Shown: positions 16,059 through 25,075 of the stretch, in pieces
How positions within the stretch are numbered: position 1 is the stretch's first letter
Layout of the letters: each line of letters begins with the position of its first letter
Source of the DNA: JADJWR01 sp964610575
Lineage (GTDB): Bacteria; Pseudomonadota; Gammaproteobacteria; Burkholderiales; Burkholderiaceae_F
Length of the DNA: 64,000 nt
NCBI GenBank assembly: GCA_964610575.1
Contig: CAZSYX010000001.1
Coordinates: 1 to 64,000 of the forward strand
Reading direction: 5' to 3'
Position numbers and translations under genes: made by a program
The notes under the pieces: generated by a model
Seen by the model: only the letters and a program-made list of their open reading frames with translations
What the model was told of the DNA's origin: nothing
The model's database searches: none

Positions 16059-17723
16059 ATGAGCCACGATCGCCGCAACATCCTGTTCGTGATGTGCGAC
16101 CAGCTGCGCTGGGACTACCTGGCGTGCACGGGGCACCCGCGGATGCGCACGCCGAACATCGCGCGGCTGGCCGCCCGCGGGGTGCTGTTCTCACGCGCCT
16201 ATTGCCAGAGCCCGATCTGCGGCTCCTCGAGGATGAGCTTCTACACCGGCCGCTACGTCGATTCGCACGGCGCCGCCTGGAACAACTTCCCGCTCAAGGT
16301 GGGCGAGCTCACGCTCGGCGACTACCTGCGCCCGCTCGGAGTGCGCACCGCGCTGGTCGGCAAGACGCACATGGCGGCCGACGTCGAAGGCATGGCGCGG
16401 CTGGGCATCGACCCGCGCTCGGAGATCGGCGTGCGCGTCGCCGAGTGCGGCTTCGATCCGTTCGAGCGTGACGACGGACTGCACGGTGTCGGCCCGGCGG
16501 GCAAGTACGACCCGCGCGAGCCGCGCTACAACGCCTGGCTGCGCGCGCAGGGCTACGACGGCGACAACCCGTGGGACGACTGGGCCAACGCCGCGCTGGA
16601 TGAGGACGGCAACCTGCTGTCCGGCTGGCTGCTGCGCAACAGCACGCGCCCGGCGCGGGTGAAGGCCGAGCATTCCGAGACGCCGTACATGACGCAGCGC
16701 GCACTCGACTTCATCGACGAAGCGGGCAGCGAACCGTGGTGCCTGCACCTTTCCTACATCAAGCCGCACTGGCCGTGCATCGCGCCGGCGCCGTACCACG
16801 CGATGTACTCGGCGGCCGACGTGCTGCCGGCAGTGCGCAGCGACGCCGAGCGTCGCGATCCGCATCCGTTGTACGGCGAGTTCATGAATCTGCGCGTGTC
16901 GCGCGCGTTTTGTCGTGACGAGGTGCGGGCGGCGGTGATCCCGGCCTACATGGGGCTGGTCGCGCAGATCGACGATGCGATCGGCGCGCTTATGAAGGGC
17001 GTCGCCGCGCGCGGCCTGCTCGACTCGACGCTGATCGTCTTCACCTCCGATCACGGCGACTATCTCGGCGATCACTGGCTCGGCGAGAAGGACCTGTTCC
17101 ACGACCCGTCGGTGAAGATCCCGCTGATCGTCGTCGATCCTTCGGCCGCAGCCGACGGCACGCGCGGTACCGTCTGCGATGCGCTGGTCGAAAGCATCGA
17201 CCTGGCGCCGACCTTCGTCGAATTCGCCGGCGGCGCGGTGCCGGCGCACCGCCTCGAGGGCCGGGCGCTGCAGCCCTGGCTGCGCGGGCAGCCGCCGGTG
17301 CGCTGGCGCGAAGCGGCGATCAGCGAGTACGACTACTCGATGACCCCGGCGGCCGCCGCACTCGGCGTGGCGCCGATGGACGCGCGCGCCTTCATGGTCC
17401 GCGACGATCGCTACAAGTACGTTCATGCCGAAGGCATGCGGCCGATGCTGTTCGACCTGGCCAACGATCCGAACGAACTCGTCGATCTTGGCGCTGACCC
17501 CGCGCATGCATCGCAGCGCGAGCAGCTGTTCGCGCTGCTGAACCGCTGGGCGCGCCGGCAGTCGCAGCGCACGACGATCTCCGACGCGCAGATCGGGCTG
17601 CGGCGCGGCGGCTCTGAGCGCAAGGGCGTCCTGATCGGCTACTGGGACGCAGCCGAACTGCCCGCCGACGTGCTGCACGACAAGTGGCGCGGCGTGCTGG
17701 CGCGCCATGAAGGGGCGAACTGA
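16059..17723 (+). CDS. Sulfatase/phosphonate monoester hydrolase-like alkaline phosphatase superfamily enzyme
   Basis: A protein of 554 residues. ILFVMCDQLRWD supplies the N-terminal metal-binding Asp, Cys54 lies in SPICGSSRMSFYTG, and FTSDHGDYLGDH gives the second metal-binding Asp-His. This is the sulfatase fold with a formylglycine-type Cys, but the canonical C-x-P/A-x-R is CGSSR here, with Ser in place of Pro/Ala. Length and layout resemble phosphonate monoester hydrolases and choline-sulfatase relatives. There is no signal peptide, so it is probably cytoplasmic. It sits directly behind a Bug receptor and its end slightly precedes the M48 gene. Substrate unassigned. Confidence 0.8.
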   Translation: MSHDRRNILFVMCDQLRWDYLACTGHPRMRTPNIARLAARGVLFSRAYCQSPICGSSRMSFYTGRYVDSHGAAWNNFPLKVGELTLGDYLRPLGVRTALVGKTHMAADVEGMARLGIDPRSEIGVRVAECGFDPFERDDGLHGVGPAGKYDPREPRYNAWLRAQGYDGDNPWDDWANAALDEDGNLLSGWLLRNSTRPARVKAEHSETPYMTQRALDFIDEAGSEPWCLHLSYIKPHWPCIAPAPYHAMYSAADVLPAVRSDAERRDPHPLYGEFMNLRVSRAFCRDEVRAAVIPAYMGLVAQIDDAIGALMKGVAARGLLDSTLIVFTSDHGDYLGDHWLGEKDLFHDPSVKIPLIVVDPSAAADGTRGTVCDALVESIDLAPTFVEFAGGAVPAHRLEGRALQPWLRGQPPVRWREAAISEYDYSMTPAAAALGVAPMDARAFMVRDDRYKYVHAEGMRPMLFDLANDPNELVDLGADPAHASQREQLFALLNRWARRQSQRTTISDAQIGLRRGGSERKGVLIGYWDAAELPADVLHDKWRGVLARHEGAN

Positions 17724-17748
17724 AAACCTGCTGCACGAGATGACCACG

Positions 17749-19092
17749 ATGAACCACGATGCCTTCGCCCGACGCCTGCGGCGCAACCGCCTCACCCGCC
17801 GCGACGTGTTGTGGCTGTTCGGCGCCGGCGTGGCGGCGGGCAGCCTCGCGGGTTGTGCCACCTCGCCGGTCACCGGCGAACGCATCCTGGTCGGCATGAG
17901 CGAGGAGGAGGAACGCCAGGTCGACCGGGAAGTCGCGCCGCACCAGTTCTCGCAGGACATGGGCGCGATCCAGGACGATGGCGTCAACCGCTACGTCGCC
18001 GGCCTCGGCAATCGCATGGACGACCTGACGCAGCGGCCGAGCATGCCCTACTCGTACCGCGTGCTGAATGCCAACTACATCAATGCCTACACCTTCCCCG
18101 GCGGGTCGATGGGCGTCACCCGCGGCATCGTGACCGAACTCGACAGCGAGGCTGAACTGGCGGCGCTGCTCGGCCACGAGATGGGCCACGTCAACGCCCG
18201 CCACGCCGCGCAGCGGCAGGGGCAGGCGATGCTGTCGCAGGCGGCGGTGGTCGGCCTTGCCGTTGCCGCCTCGGTGGTCGATTCATCGTGGGGCGGGCTG
18301 GCGGCAATCGGTGGGCAGGTCGGCGCCAGTGCGCTGCTCGCCTCGTACTCGCGCGACAACGAGCGCGAGGCCGATGCGCTGGGACAGGACTACATGGTCA
18401 GGGCAGGTTATCCCGCCGGCGGCATGACGCAGCTGCACGGCCTGCTGGTGCGCGAGGCCAAGGAGACGCCGTCGCTGCTCGAGACGATGTTTTCGACGCA
18501 CCCGATGAGCAGCGAGCGGCTGGCCAACGCGCAGCGGCTCGCCGAGACGAAGCACGCCGCCAGCCTGAAGGCAAACCCGCAGCGCGAGCGCTTCATGGAC
18601 AGCACGGCGAGCCTGCGCAAGCTGAAGCCGGCCATCGACGCCTGCAAGAGCGGCGAGGTGGCGATGGCGCGCAAGCAGCTGCCGCAGGCGCAGGGCGAGT
18701 TCGCCAAGGCACTGGCCGTCGCGCCGCGCGACTACCCGTCCAACCTGCTGATGGCCCGCTGCCTGGCCGCGCAGGGTCGGCAGAAGGATGCGCTGCGCTA
18801 CGCCGACACGGCGCGCACGATCTATCCGCAGGAAGCGCAGGCGCACAAGCTTTCCGGCGTGCTTCAGCTGGCGGAGAAGAACCCGGGCGCCGCGGCGCAG
18901 AGCTTCGAGCAGTTCGACCGCCTGCTGCCGGGCGATCCCGGCATTGCTTTCCTCAAGGGCGTCAGCTACGAAGGCGCCGGCAACCAGCGCGCCGCCGCCG
19001 ACAACTACGCGCGTTACCTCCGCGGCGGCGGGCAGGGCAAGCCGGCCGAGTACTCGATGAGCCGCCTGAAGGCCTGGGGTTACGCCCGCTGA
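17749..19092 (+). CDS. M48-family metalloprotease with TPR repeats, lipoprotein-type export signal
   Basis: A protein of about 447 residues. An RR-containing leader (NRLTRRDVLWLFGAG) runs into LAGCATS, a lipobox, suggesting a lipoprotein. The M48 domain has the zinc motif HEMGH near residue 143 and downstream NEREADALG supplying the third ligand. C-terminal residues 290-440 are TPR-like helices, as in BepA-type outer-membrane-protein quality-control proteases. The start is uncertain: ATG 17749 has a GAG at suitable distance; in-frame ATGs at 17707 and 17740 also exist, the first overlapping the upstream stop. Confidence 0.85.
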   Translation: MNHDAFARRLRRNRLTRRDVLWLFGAGVAAGSLAGCATSPVTGERILVGMSEEEERQVDREVAPHQFSQDMGAIQDDGVNRYVAGLGNRMDDLTQRPSMPYSYRVLNANYINAYTFPGGSMGVTRGIVTELDSEAELAALLGHEMGHVNARHAAQRQGQAMLSQAAVVGLAVAASVVDSSWGGLAAIGGQVGASALLASYSRDNEREADALGQDYMVRAGYPAGGMTQLHGLLVREAKETPSLLETMFSTHPMSSERLANAQRLAETKHAASLKANPQRERFMDSTASLRKLKPAIDACKSGEVAMARKQLPQAQGEFAKALAVAPRDYPSNLLMARCLAAQGRQKDALRYADTARTIYPQEAQAHKLSGVLQLAEKNPGAAAQSFEQFDRLLPGDPGIAFLKGVSYEGAGNQRAAADNYARYLRGGGQGKPAEYSMSRLKAWGYAR

Positions 19093-19151
19093 CTCCGACG
19101 TCCGCTCCGTCGACACGGCCCGCGCCGGCGGGCGAGAGCCTCCGCTCGCTC

Positions 19152-20003
19152 GTGCGGCCCGACGGCGTGCGCATCGCCTACCGGCGCACCGCCGCGCGAC
19201 GGCCGGCCGGCAAGGCGCCCGTACTGCTGCTGCACGGGCTGGCCAGCAACATGACGCGGTGGTCGGAGTTCGTCGAGCGCACGACCCTTGCCGATGAACG
19301 CGACCTGATCCGCGTCGACCTGTGCGGCCACGGCGATTCGCCGACGCGCGGCCGCATCTCGCTCGAACTGTGGTGCGACGACCTGCTGGCGCTGCTCGAT
19401 GCTGAGGGCGCACCGCGCGCGCTGCTGGTCGGCCACAGCCTGGGCGCGCAGGTGGCGCTCGCGTGCGCAGCGCGCGCGCCGCAGCGCGTCGCGGCGCTGG
19501 TGCTGATCGACCCGGTGTTCCGGCCGGCGCTGCACGGCCGCTGGAAGTGGATCGCACGCGCGGCGCCGCTGTTCGTCGCCGCGGTGGCGATCGTTCGCGG
19601 GCTGAATGCGCTCGGCCTGCGCCGGCGAGACATCCCGCCGCTGGACCTGCGCGCGCTCGACGAACTGGCGCGCGCCTCGCTCGGCTCGCCGGAAGCCGAG
19701 GCGGAGTTCATCCGCCGCTACAGCTCGACCCGTGCCGACCTGCGCACGTTCCGCACCGCGCACTACCTGCAGGAACTGGTCGAGATGTTCCGGCCGGTCG
19801 CGGCGCCGGAGTCCATTGCGATGCCGACGCTGGTGCTGCTGTCCACCGGCGCCACCTTCGCCGCGCTGCCCGAGATGAGGGCGATCGCCGCCCGTTTCCC
19901 GCGCGGCGAGGTGAAGACCGTCGACTGCCACCACTGGCCGCTGACCGAGCGGCCGGACGAGGTCAGGACAGCGATCGAACACTGGTGCGAGACGCAGCCG
20001 TGA
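19152..20003 (+). CDS. Alpha/beta-hydrolase
   Basis: About 283 residues with the classic fold: VLLLHGLASNMTRW (oxyanion loop), DLCGHGDSP, nucleophile elbow VGHSLGAQVA, acid in the region LLSTGA, and a late His in VDCHHWPLTERP. The nucleophile is serine, so esterase, lipase or C-C hydrolase activity is possible. No ATG exists in a sensible position: the GTG at 19152 directly precedes RPDGVRIAY; a CTG overlapping the stop of the M48 gene (CTGA) is an alternative. It is next to the protease gene and convergent with an MFS gene. Confidence 0.75.
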   Translation: MRPDGVRIAYRRTAARRPAGKAPVLLLHGLASNMTRWSEFVERTTLADERDLIRVDLCGHGDSPTRGRISLELWCDDLLALLDAEGAPRALLVGHSLGAQVALACAARAPQRVAALVLIDPVFRPALHGRWKWIARAAPLFVAAVAIVRGLNALGLRRRDIPPLDLRALDELARASLGSPEAEAEFIRRYSSTRADLRTFRTAHYLQELVEMFRPVAAPESIAMPTLVLLSTGATFAALPEMRAIAARFPRGEVKTVDCHHWPLTERPDEVRTAIEHWCETQP

Positions 20004-20012
20004 AGGCGGCGA

Positions 20013-21197
20013 TTACTTCTGTGGCTCGTGTTGTCTGCCGAGCAGCGGCGCCAGCGCGCGCAGGCCGAGCGCCGGGCCGATCGCCAGCCAAGGCAGCAGC
20101 ATCGCCAGCGGCCAGCGCTGCAGGGCGTGGGTGAACAGCCCGATGCTGACGATCGTGATCGCGAAGCCGATGCAGTTGACGAAGGTGAGCACGCTGCCGA
20201 CCGCGTCGCGCGGTGCATTGAGCGCGGTGAGCGTGGAGAACTGCGGCGAGTCGCCGACCACCGTGACGCCCCAGACGAGCAGCCACGCGGCAAACAGCCA
20301 CAGCGGCGCGTCGAGCAGCAGCGGCGCCAGCACGCAACACAGGCCGCTCGTCGCCAGTTGAGCCGCGGCGACCCTGGCGCTGCCGAAGCGGCGCACCAAT
20401 AGCCCGCCGACGGCGCAGCCGAGGAATCCCGAGCCGATCACCGCGAACGAGGCGGCGGCAACCTGCGTCGCCGGCAGTCGCGTGGCCACGATCAGCGGCA
20501 CCAGCACCCAGAACGCGTACAGCTCCCACATGTGGCCGAAGTAGCCGAACGCCGACGCGCGCACGTCGCGGTCGGTCCAGATGACGGCCAGCGCCTGTGG
20601 GCGAATGCGCGCGGCGCGCGGCATCGACGGGCTTTCGGGCACCAGTGCGTACATCAGCACTCCGCCGGCGGCGGCGATCGCCGAAACCGTCCACATCACC
20701 GTCTGCCAGGGCCAGTGCGCGCCGAGCGCACGCAACCCGTGCGGCGCGGCGGTGCCGAGCACCAGCGCGCCGACCAGCAGCCCGAGGGCGGCGCCCAGCC
20801 CGCGCGTGTACCAGCCGGCGGCGATCTTCATGCCGACCGGGTAGATGCCGGCGAGGAAGAAGCCGGTGGCGAAGCGCAGTGCGAGCAGGGTGTCGTACTG
20901 GCGGTCGAGCAGCGCGCCTGCCGCGTTGCAGGCGGCGCCGGCCAGTGCGCACAGCAGGAAGACCTGGCGCGGCGAGAAGCGGTCGGCGATCGTCAGCAGC
21001 GCGAACACCAGCGTGCCGCCGATGAAGCCTGCCTGCACCGCCGAGGTCAGGGAGCCCACCGCCGCCGCCGGCAGCTGCCAGTCGCGCTGCAGGTCCGGCA
21101 TCACCGCGTTGATGGCGAACCACAGCGACGTGCCGGCGAACTGCGACAGCACGATCGCCGGCAGGATGCGTTTCGGGACGGAAGACTCGACGTTCAT
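20013..21197 (-). CDS. MFS transporter
   Basis: A protein of 394 residues with about 12 hydrophobic segments. DRFSPRQVFLLCAL after the second segment corresponds to the MFS motif A loop, and SAVQAGFIGGTLVF and RFATGFFLAGIYPVGMK are typical of helices 2 and 4. There is no soluble extension. The substrate is not evident. It is divergent from an FAD-dependent oxidoreductase (104-bp gap) and converges on the alpha/beta-hydrolase, 9 bp apart. Confidence 0.82.
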   Translation of the reverse strand: MNVESSVPKRILPAIVLSQFAGTSLWFAINAVMPDLQRDWQLPAAAVGSLTSAVQAGFIGGTLVFALLTIADRFSPRQVFLLCALAGAACNAAGALLDRQYDTLLALRFATGFFLAGIYPVGMKIAAGWYTRGLGAALGLLVGALVLGTAAPHGLRALGAHWPWQTVMWTVSAIAAAGGVLMYALVPESPSMPRAARIRPQALAVIWTDRDVRASAFGYFGHMWELYAFWVLVPLIVATRLPATQVAAASFAVIGSGFLGCAVGGLLVRRFGSARVAAAQLATSGLCCVLAPLLLDAPLWLFAAWLLVWGVTVVGDSPQFSTLTALNAPRDAVGSVLTFVNCIGFAITIVSIGLFTHALQRWPLAMLLPWLAIGPALGLRALAPLLGRQHEPQK

Positions 21198-21301
21198 CAG
21201 TACGTCGCGCGACTGTACCGGGCGGTGCGCCAGCTGCCGATGGCGGGGATTCGCCCGACGCCGGGGAACGCTCTGCGGCGGCCCCGTATCCTTGCCGGGT
21301 C

Positions 21302-22468
21302 ATGCACCAGGTCCAGCAGGCGAGCGTCATCGTGATCGGCGCCGGCATTGCCGGCGCCTCGGTCGCCTACGAACTGGCGGCGACCCGCAGCGTGCTGCTG
21401 CTCGAGCGCGAGAGCCAGCCCGGTTATCACACCACCGGCCGCTCGGCGGCGCTGTTCACCGAGACCTACGGCAACACGGTGATGCGCGCGCTGACGCGCG
21501 CCAGCAAGCGTTTTCTCGCCCAGCCGCCGGCAGGGTTCGCATCGACGCCGCTGCTTTCGCCGCGCGGCACGTTGCTGGTCGCTCGCGTCGAGCAGTTGCC
21601 GGGGCTGCAGCGCGCGCGTGAAGAGTGCTCGGCGCTGGTCGACAACCTCGCCTGGTGGTCGGGTGAAGAAGTGTGTGCGCGGCTGCCGTGCTTCGCGCCC
21701 GATCAGGTCGCCGGTGGCCTGCTCGAGCCCGACGCGATGGACATCGACGTGCATGCCCTGCATCAGGGATTCCTGCGCGGGTTGCGCGCGCGCGACGGCA
21801 TGCTGGTCTGCAACGCCGAGGTGCGTGCGCTGGGCCGCTATCGGGAACATTGGCGCGTGCAGACCGCGGCTGGTGAGTTTGCGGCACCGTTGCTCGTCAA
21901 CGCCGCCGGCGCTTGGGCCGACGAGATCGGCCGGCTGGCCGGCGCGCAGCCGATCGGCTTGGTGCCGAAGCGGCGCACCGCGATCACCTTCGACCCGCCG
22001 ACAGGTGCGTCGATCGACCACTGGCCGGCAGTGATCGACATCGATGAGGACTGGTACTTCAAGCCGGACGCCGGCCGCATCCTGGCCTCACCGGCCGACG
22101 AGACGCCATCGCCGCCGTGCGATGCGCAGCCCGACGAATACGACGTCGCCGTGCTGGTCGACCGGCTGACCCGTGTGACCACATTGCAGGTGCCACGCAT
22201 CCACGCGCGCTGGGCCGGCCTGCGTTCGTTCGTCGCCGACAAGACGATCGTCGCCGGGTTCGATGCGCAGGCTGCGGGCTTCTTCTGGCTCGCCGGACAG
22301 GGCGGCTACGGCATCCAGACCGCGCCGGCGGTGGCGCGCGCGGCGGCGGCGCTGATCGGCGGCGAGGCCATTGCCGCCGACATTGCCGACCTCGGTGTCG
22401 ATGCCGCGGCGCTGTCGCCGCAGCGACCGTCGTTGCGCAAGGCCATGCCACCGTCGTCCGAGGGATGA
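21302..22468 (+). CDS. FAD-dependent oxidoreductase (DAO family)
   Basis: A protein of 388 residues starting with a dinucleotide-binding motif VIVIGAGIAGASVAYELA and LLLERE, followed by the DAO-type TTGRSAALFTETYGN loop. The C-terminus has the second FAD contact, FWLAGQGGYGIQTAPAVAR. Family members oxidise amines or hydroxy acids (glycine/D-amino acid oxidases, L-2-hydroxyglutarate or D-arginine dehydrogenases). The HTTGRSA pattern is close to FAD-linked D-amino acid dehydrogenases, but the substrate is an inference. Its stop overlaps the next start (ATGA), coupling it to an MFS transporter that may import the same substrate. Confidence 0.82.
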   Translation: MHQVQQASVIVIGAGIAGASVAYELAATRSVLLLERESQPGYHTTGRSAALFTETYGNTVMRALTRASKRFLAQPPAGFASTPLLSPRGTLLVARVEQLPGLQRAREECSALVDNLAWWSGEEVCARLPCFAPDQVAGGLLEPDAMDIDVHALHQGFLRGLRARDGMLVCNAEVRALGRYREHWRVQTAAGEFAAPLLVNAAGAWADEIGRLAGAQPIGLVPKRRTAITFDPPTGASIDHWPAVIDIDEDWYFKPDAGRILASPADETPSPPCDAQPDEYDVAVLVDRLTRVTTLQVPRIHARWAGLRSFVADKTIVAGFDAQAAGFFWLAGQGGYGIQTAPAVARAAAALIGGEAIAADIADLGVDAAALSPQRPSLRKAMPPSSEG

Positions 22469-23685
22469 TGCCAGGCCGCCCGCCGGCAGCGCCGGCCGGG
22501 GTCCGGATTCCCCCGGCAATCTGGGCGCTCGGCTTCGTCAGCCTGCTGATGGATGTCTCCTCCGAACTGATCCACAGCCTGCTGCCGGTCTTCCTGGTCA
22601 CTGCGCTCGGGGCAAGCGCGCTGGCCGTCGGGCTCATCGAAGGCATGGCAGAGGCCACGGCGCTGATCGTCAAGGTTTTCTCCGGGGCGCTGAGCGACTA
22701 CTGGGGCCGGCGCAAGCCGCTGGCGGTGCTTGGCTATGGACTCGGCGCGCTGTCGAAGCCGCTGTTCGCGCTGGCCACCAGCAGCGGCCTGGTGCTCGCG
22801 GCCCGGCTGATCGATCGAGTCGGCAAGGGCATCCGCGGCGCGCCGCGCGATGCACTGGTCGCCGACATTGCGCCGCCCGACGTTCGCGGCGCGGCGTTCG
22901 GGTTGCGCCAGTCGCTGGACACGGTTGGCGCCTTCGTCGGTCCGCTGCTGGCGATGGGGCTGATGCTCGCCTGGGCGAACGACTTCCGCGCCGTGTTCTG
23001 GGTGGCGGCGATTCCTGGTGTACTCGCCGTGCTGCTTCTCGTCGTCGGCGTGCGCGAGCCGGAGCGCGATGGCAACCGGGCGCCAGTCAACCCGATCCGG
23101 CGCGAGCAGATGCGGCGGCTTTCCGGCACCTACTGGTGGGTGGTCGGCGTCGGCGCGGTGTTCACGCTGGCGCGCTTTTCGGAGGCCTTCCTGATCCTGC
23201 GCGCCGAGCAGGGTGGCCTGCCGATTGCGCTCACCCCGCTGGTGCTGGTGGCCATGAACGTGGTCTACGCGCTGACCGCCTATCCGTTCGGCTGGCTGTC
23301 CGACCGCATCAGCCACCGCAGCCTGCTCTCGCTCGGCCTGGCGGTGCTGATCGCCGCCGACCTGGTGCTGGCATCGAGCAACCATTGGACCTGGGTGTGG
23401 GCGGGCGTGGCGCTATGGGGACTGCACCTGGGCATCACGCAGGGCCTGCTGGCAACGATGGTGGCCGATACCGCGCCGGATGACCTGCGCGGCACGGCTT
23501 TCGGGTTCTTCAACCTGGTCGCGGGCATCGCCATGCTCCTGGCCAGCGTCCTGGCGGGGCTGCTGTGGGACGCCTTCGGTGCGGCGTTCACCTTCTTTGC
23601 AGGGGCAGGCTTCTGCGTGCTGGCGCTGGTGGCGATCGTCCTGGCGCCAGGTGCGCTGGCGCCGGGCCCACGGCGGACAGACTGA
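22465..23685 (+). CDS. MFS transporter
   Basis: A protein of 406 residues with about 12 membrane spans, overlapping the FAD oxidoreductase stop by four bases. GALSDYWGRRKPLAVLG is a good motif A between helices 2 and 3, and DRVGKGIRGAPRDALVAD matches a subgroup of MFS proteins often annotated as multidrug or fosmidomycin-type exporters. GAGGG-like bases precede two adjacent ATGs (22465, 22468); the first gives the overlap. The substrate is unknown. Confidence 0.82.
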   Translation: MMPGRPPAAPAGVRIPPAIWALGFVSLLMDVSSELIHSLLPVFLVTALGASALAVGLIEGMAEATALIVKVFSGALSDYWGRRKPLAVLGYGLGALSKPLFALATSSGLVLAARLIDRVGKGIRGAPRDALVADIAPPDVRGAAFGLRQSLDTVGAFVGPLLAMGLMLAWANDFRAVFWVAAIPGVLAVLLLVVGVREPERDGNRAPVNPIRREQMRRLSGTYWWVVGVGAVFTLARFSEAFLILRAEQGGLPIALTPLVLVAMNVVYALTAYPFGWLSDRISHRSLLSLGLAVLIAADLVLASSNHWTWVWAGVALWGLHLGITQGLLATMVADTAPDDLRGTAFGFFNLVAGIAMLLASVLAGLLWDAFGAAFTFFAGAGFCVLALVAIVLAPGALAPGPRRTD

Positions 23686-23698
23686 TCATGGGCGTCGC

Positions 23699-24181
23699 TC
23701 AGCGCGGCGCGGCGCCGCGCTCCTCCTGTGCCAGCGCGCGCAGGTAGTCGGCGAACTGCGGGTCCTCGCCGTGCAGCAACTCGGGCAGCCGGTAATAGAA
23801 GTCGTCGCGGCGGACCCACTCGCGCATGAAGTCTTCCCATGAATTCCAACGCCGCGCCTGCGCCGGCGTCATGTCCGGCGACCACGCGGTGAGATAGGCG
23901 CGCTCGAGCAGGGAGATCAGCATGTCGAAAATGGCGAGCATCCGCTCACGCTGCTCCGGCGTGAGATCCGGCGTGGGTGCGTTCGAGCGCAGGTGCAGGT
24001 CGGCGTTGTCGATCACCACCTTGAGGAACTCGTTGTAGGCGTTCGACAGCAGCTGGTAGACCTCGTCCTCCTCGTTGGCGCGCTCCTTGCGCTGCTCGTA
24101 GAGGAACAGGCCGATCGCCAGCGGCAGGCCGATCACGGTCACCACGTAGCTGGCCAGTTCCCAGGTTTCGAGGTCGAACAT
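23699..24181 (-). CDS. Uncharacterised membrane-anchored protein (160 aa)
   Basis: MFDLETWELASYVVTVIGLP opens a protein with one N-terminal transmembrane helix (about residues 12-28), then a charged helical region. The remaining 120 residues look like a soluble alpha-helical domain with a WNSWEDFMREWVRRDDFYY segment near residues 110-130. This arrangement recalls small bacterial proteins of unknown function with a single anchor and a cytoplasmic helical bundle. I cannot name the family. It lies 32 bp downstream of the aldo/keto reductase on the same strand and converges on the MFS gene. Confidence 0.6.
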   Translation of the reverse strand: MFDLETWELASYVVTVIGLPLAIGLFLYEQRKERANEEDEVYQLLSNAYNEFLKVVIDNADLHLRSNAPTPDLTPEQRERMLAIFDMLISLLERAYLTAWSPDMTPAQARRWNSWEDFMREWVRRDDFYYRLPELLHGEDPQFADYLRALAQEERGAAPR

Positions 24182-24213
24182 CGCGGCTGCCCTATCGCCT
24201 GCCCGAGGCGCCG

Positions 24214-25056
24214 TCAGGTCATCGCCAGCCGCCGTTTGCGCGCCGGCGGCGGGAAGGCCGCGTCGATCTGCGTCAGTTCGGTGGCCGAAAGTTCGATCGA
24301 CGCGGCGGCGAGGTTCTCGCGCAGGTGGGCGGCCCGCACCGCCTTCGGGATCGCGATCACGTCGGGTTGCCGCATCACCCAGGCGAGCGCCACTTGCGCC
24401 GCCGTGACCCCCCGTGCCCGCGCGACGACCTGCAGCCGGGTGCTGCGTGCCAGCGCGCCTTGGTCGATCGGGCAATACGCCATCACGGGCAGCCGATGCT
24501 GGCGCTGCCACGGCAGCAGGTCGAACTCGATGCCGCGCTGGCCGGCCGAGTAGTACACCTGGTTCGCGGCGCAGCGCTTGCCGTCGTCGACGTCCCACAA
24601 CTCGCCCAGGTCATCGACGTCGAAGTTGCTCACGCCCCAGTGCCGGATCTTGCCTCCCTCGCGCAGATGCTCGAACGCAGCGACGGTCTCCTCCAGCGCC
24701 ACCTCCCCGCGCCAGTGCAGCAGGTACAGGTCGATGCGGTCGGTGCGCAGGCGCTTGAGGCTGCGCTCACAGGCGGCGATCGTTCCCTTGCGGCTGGCGT
24801 TGTGCGGGTAGACCTTGCTGACGAGCAAGACCTCGTCGCGCCGCACGGGCCCGCGGGCGAGCGCCTCGCCGACCACCTCTTCCGCGCCACCTTCGCCGTA
24901 CATCTCGGCCGTGTCGATCAGCCGGTAGCCGATCTCGAGGGCAAAGTGCACCGCCTCGACCTCGGCCCGCCGGGCGCGCGCCGACTCGCCCATGCGCCAG
25001 GTGCCGAGGCCCAGTGCCGGGATCGGTTCGCCGGCGGGCAGTTCGACCGTCTTCAT
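24214..25056 (-). CDS. Aldo/keto reductase
   Basis: A protein of 280 residues with the full catalytic tetrad: Asp48, Tyr53 (DTAEMYGEGG), Lys81 (LLVSKVYPHN) and His114 (YLLHWRG). NADPH-contact residues lie in the late IPKAVRAAHLRENLAA. Reduces aldehydes or ketones in the cytoplasm. Length fits the bacterial 2,5-diketo-gluconate reductase-like subgroup. ATG 25056 starts 19 bp after the Crp/Fnr gene stop on the same strand, so they may share a transcript. Confidence 0.87.
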   Translation of the reverse strand: MKTVELPAGEPIPALGLGTWRMGESARARRAEVEAVHFALEIGYRLIDTAEMYGEGGAEEVVGEALARGPVRRDEVLLVSKVYPHNASRKGTIAACERSLKRLRTDRIDLYLLHWRGEVALEETVAAFEHLREGGKIRHWGVSNFDVDDLGELWDVDDGKRCAANQVYYSAGQRGIEFDLLPWQRQHRLPVMAYCPIDQGALARSTRLQVVARARGVTAAQVALAWVMRQPDVIAIPKAVRAAHLRENLAAASIELSATELTQIDAAFPPPARKRRLAMT

Positions 25057-25075
25057 GCCGGGGCGAGCCTCCCGC

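Noticed and set aside
18288..19092. Upstream extension of the alpha/beta-hydrolase frame through the M48 gene
   Set aside because: That part is an Arg-rich out-of-frame reading of the protease; hydrolase homology begins after 19130.
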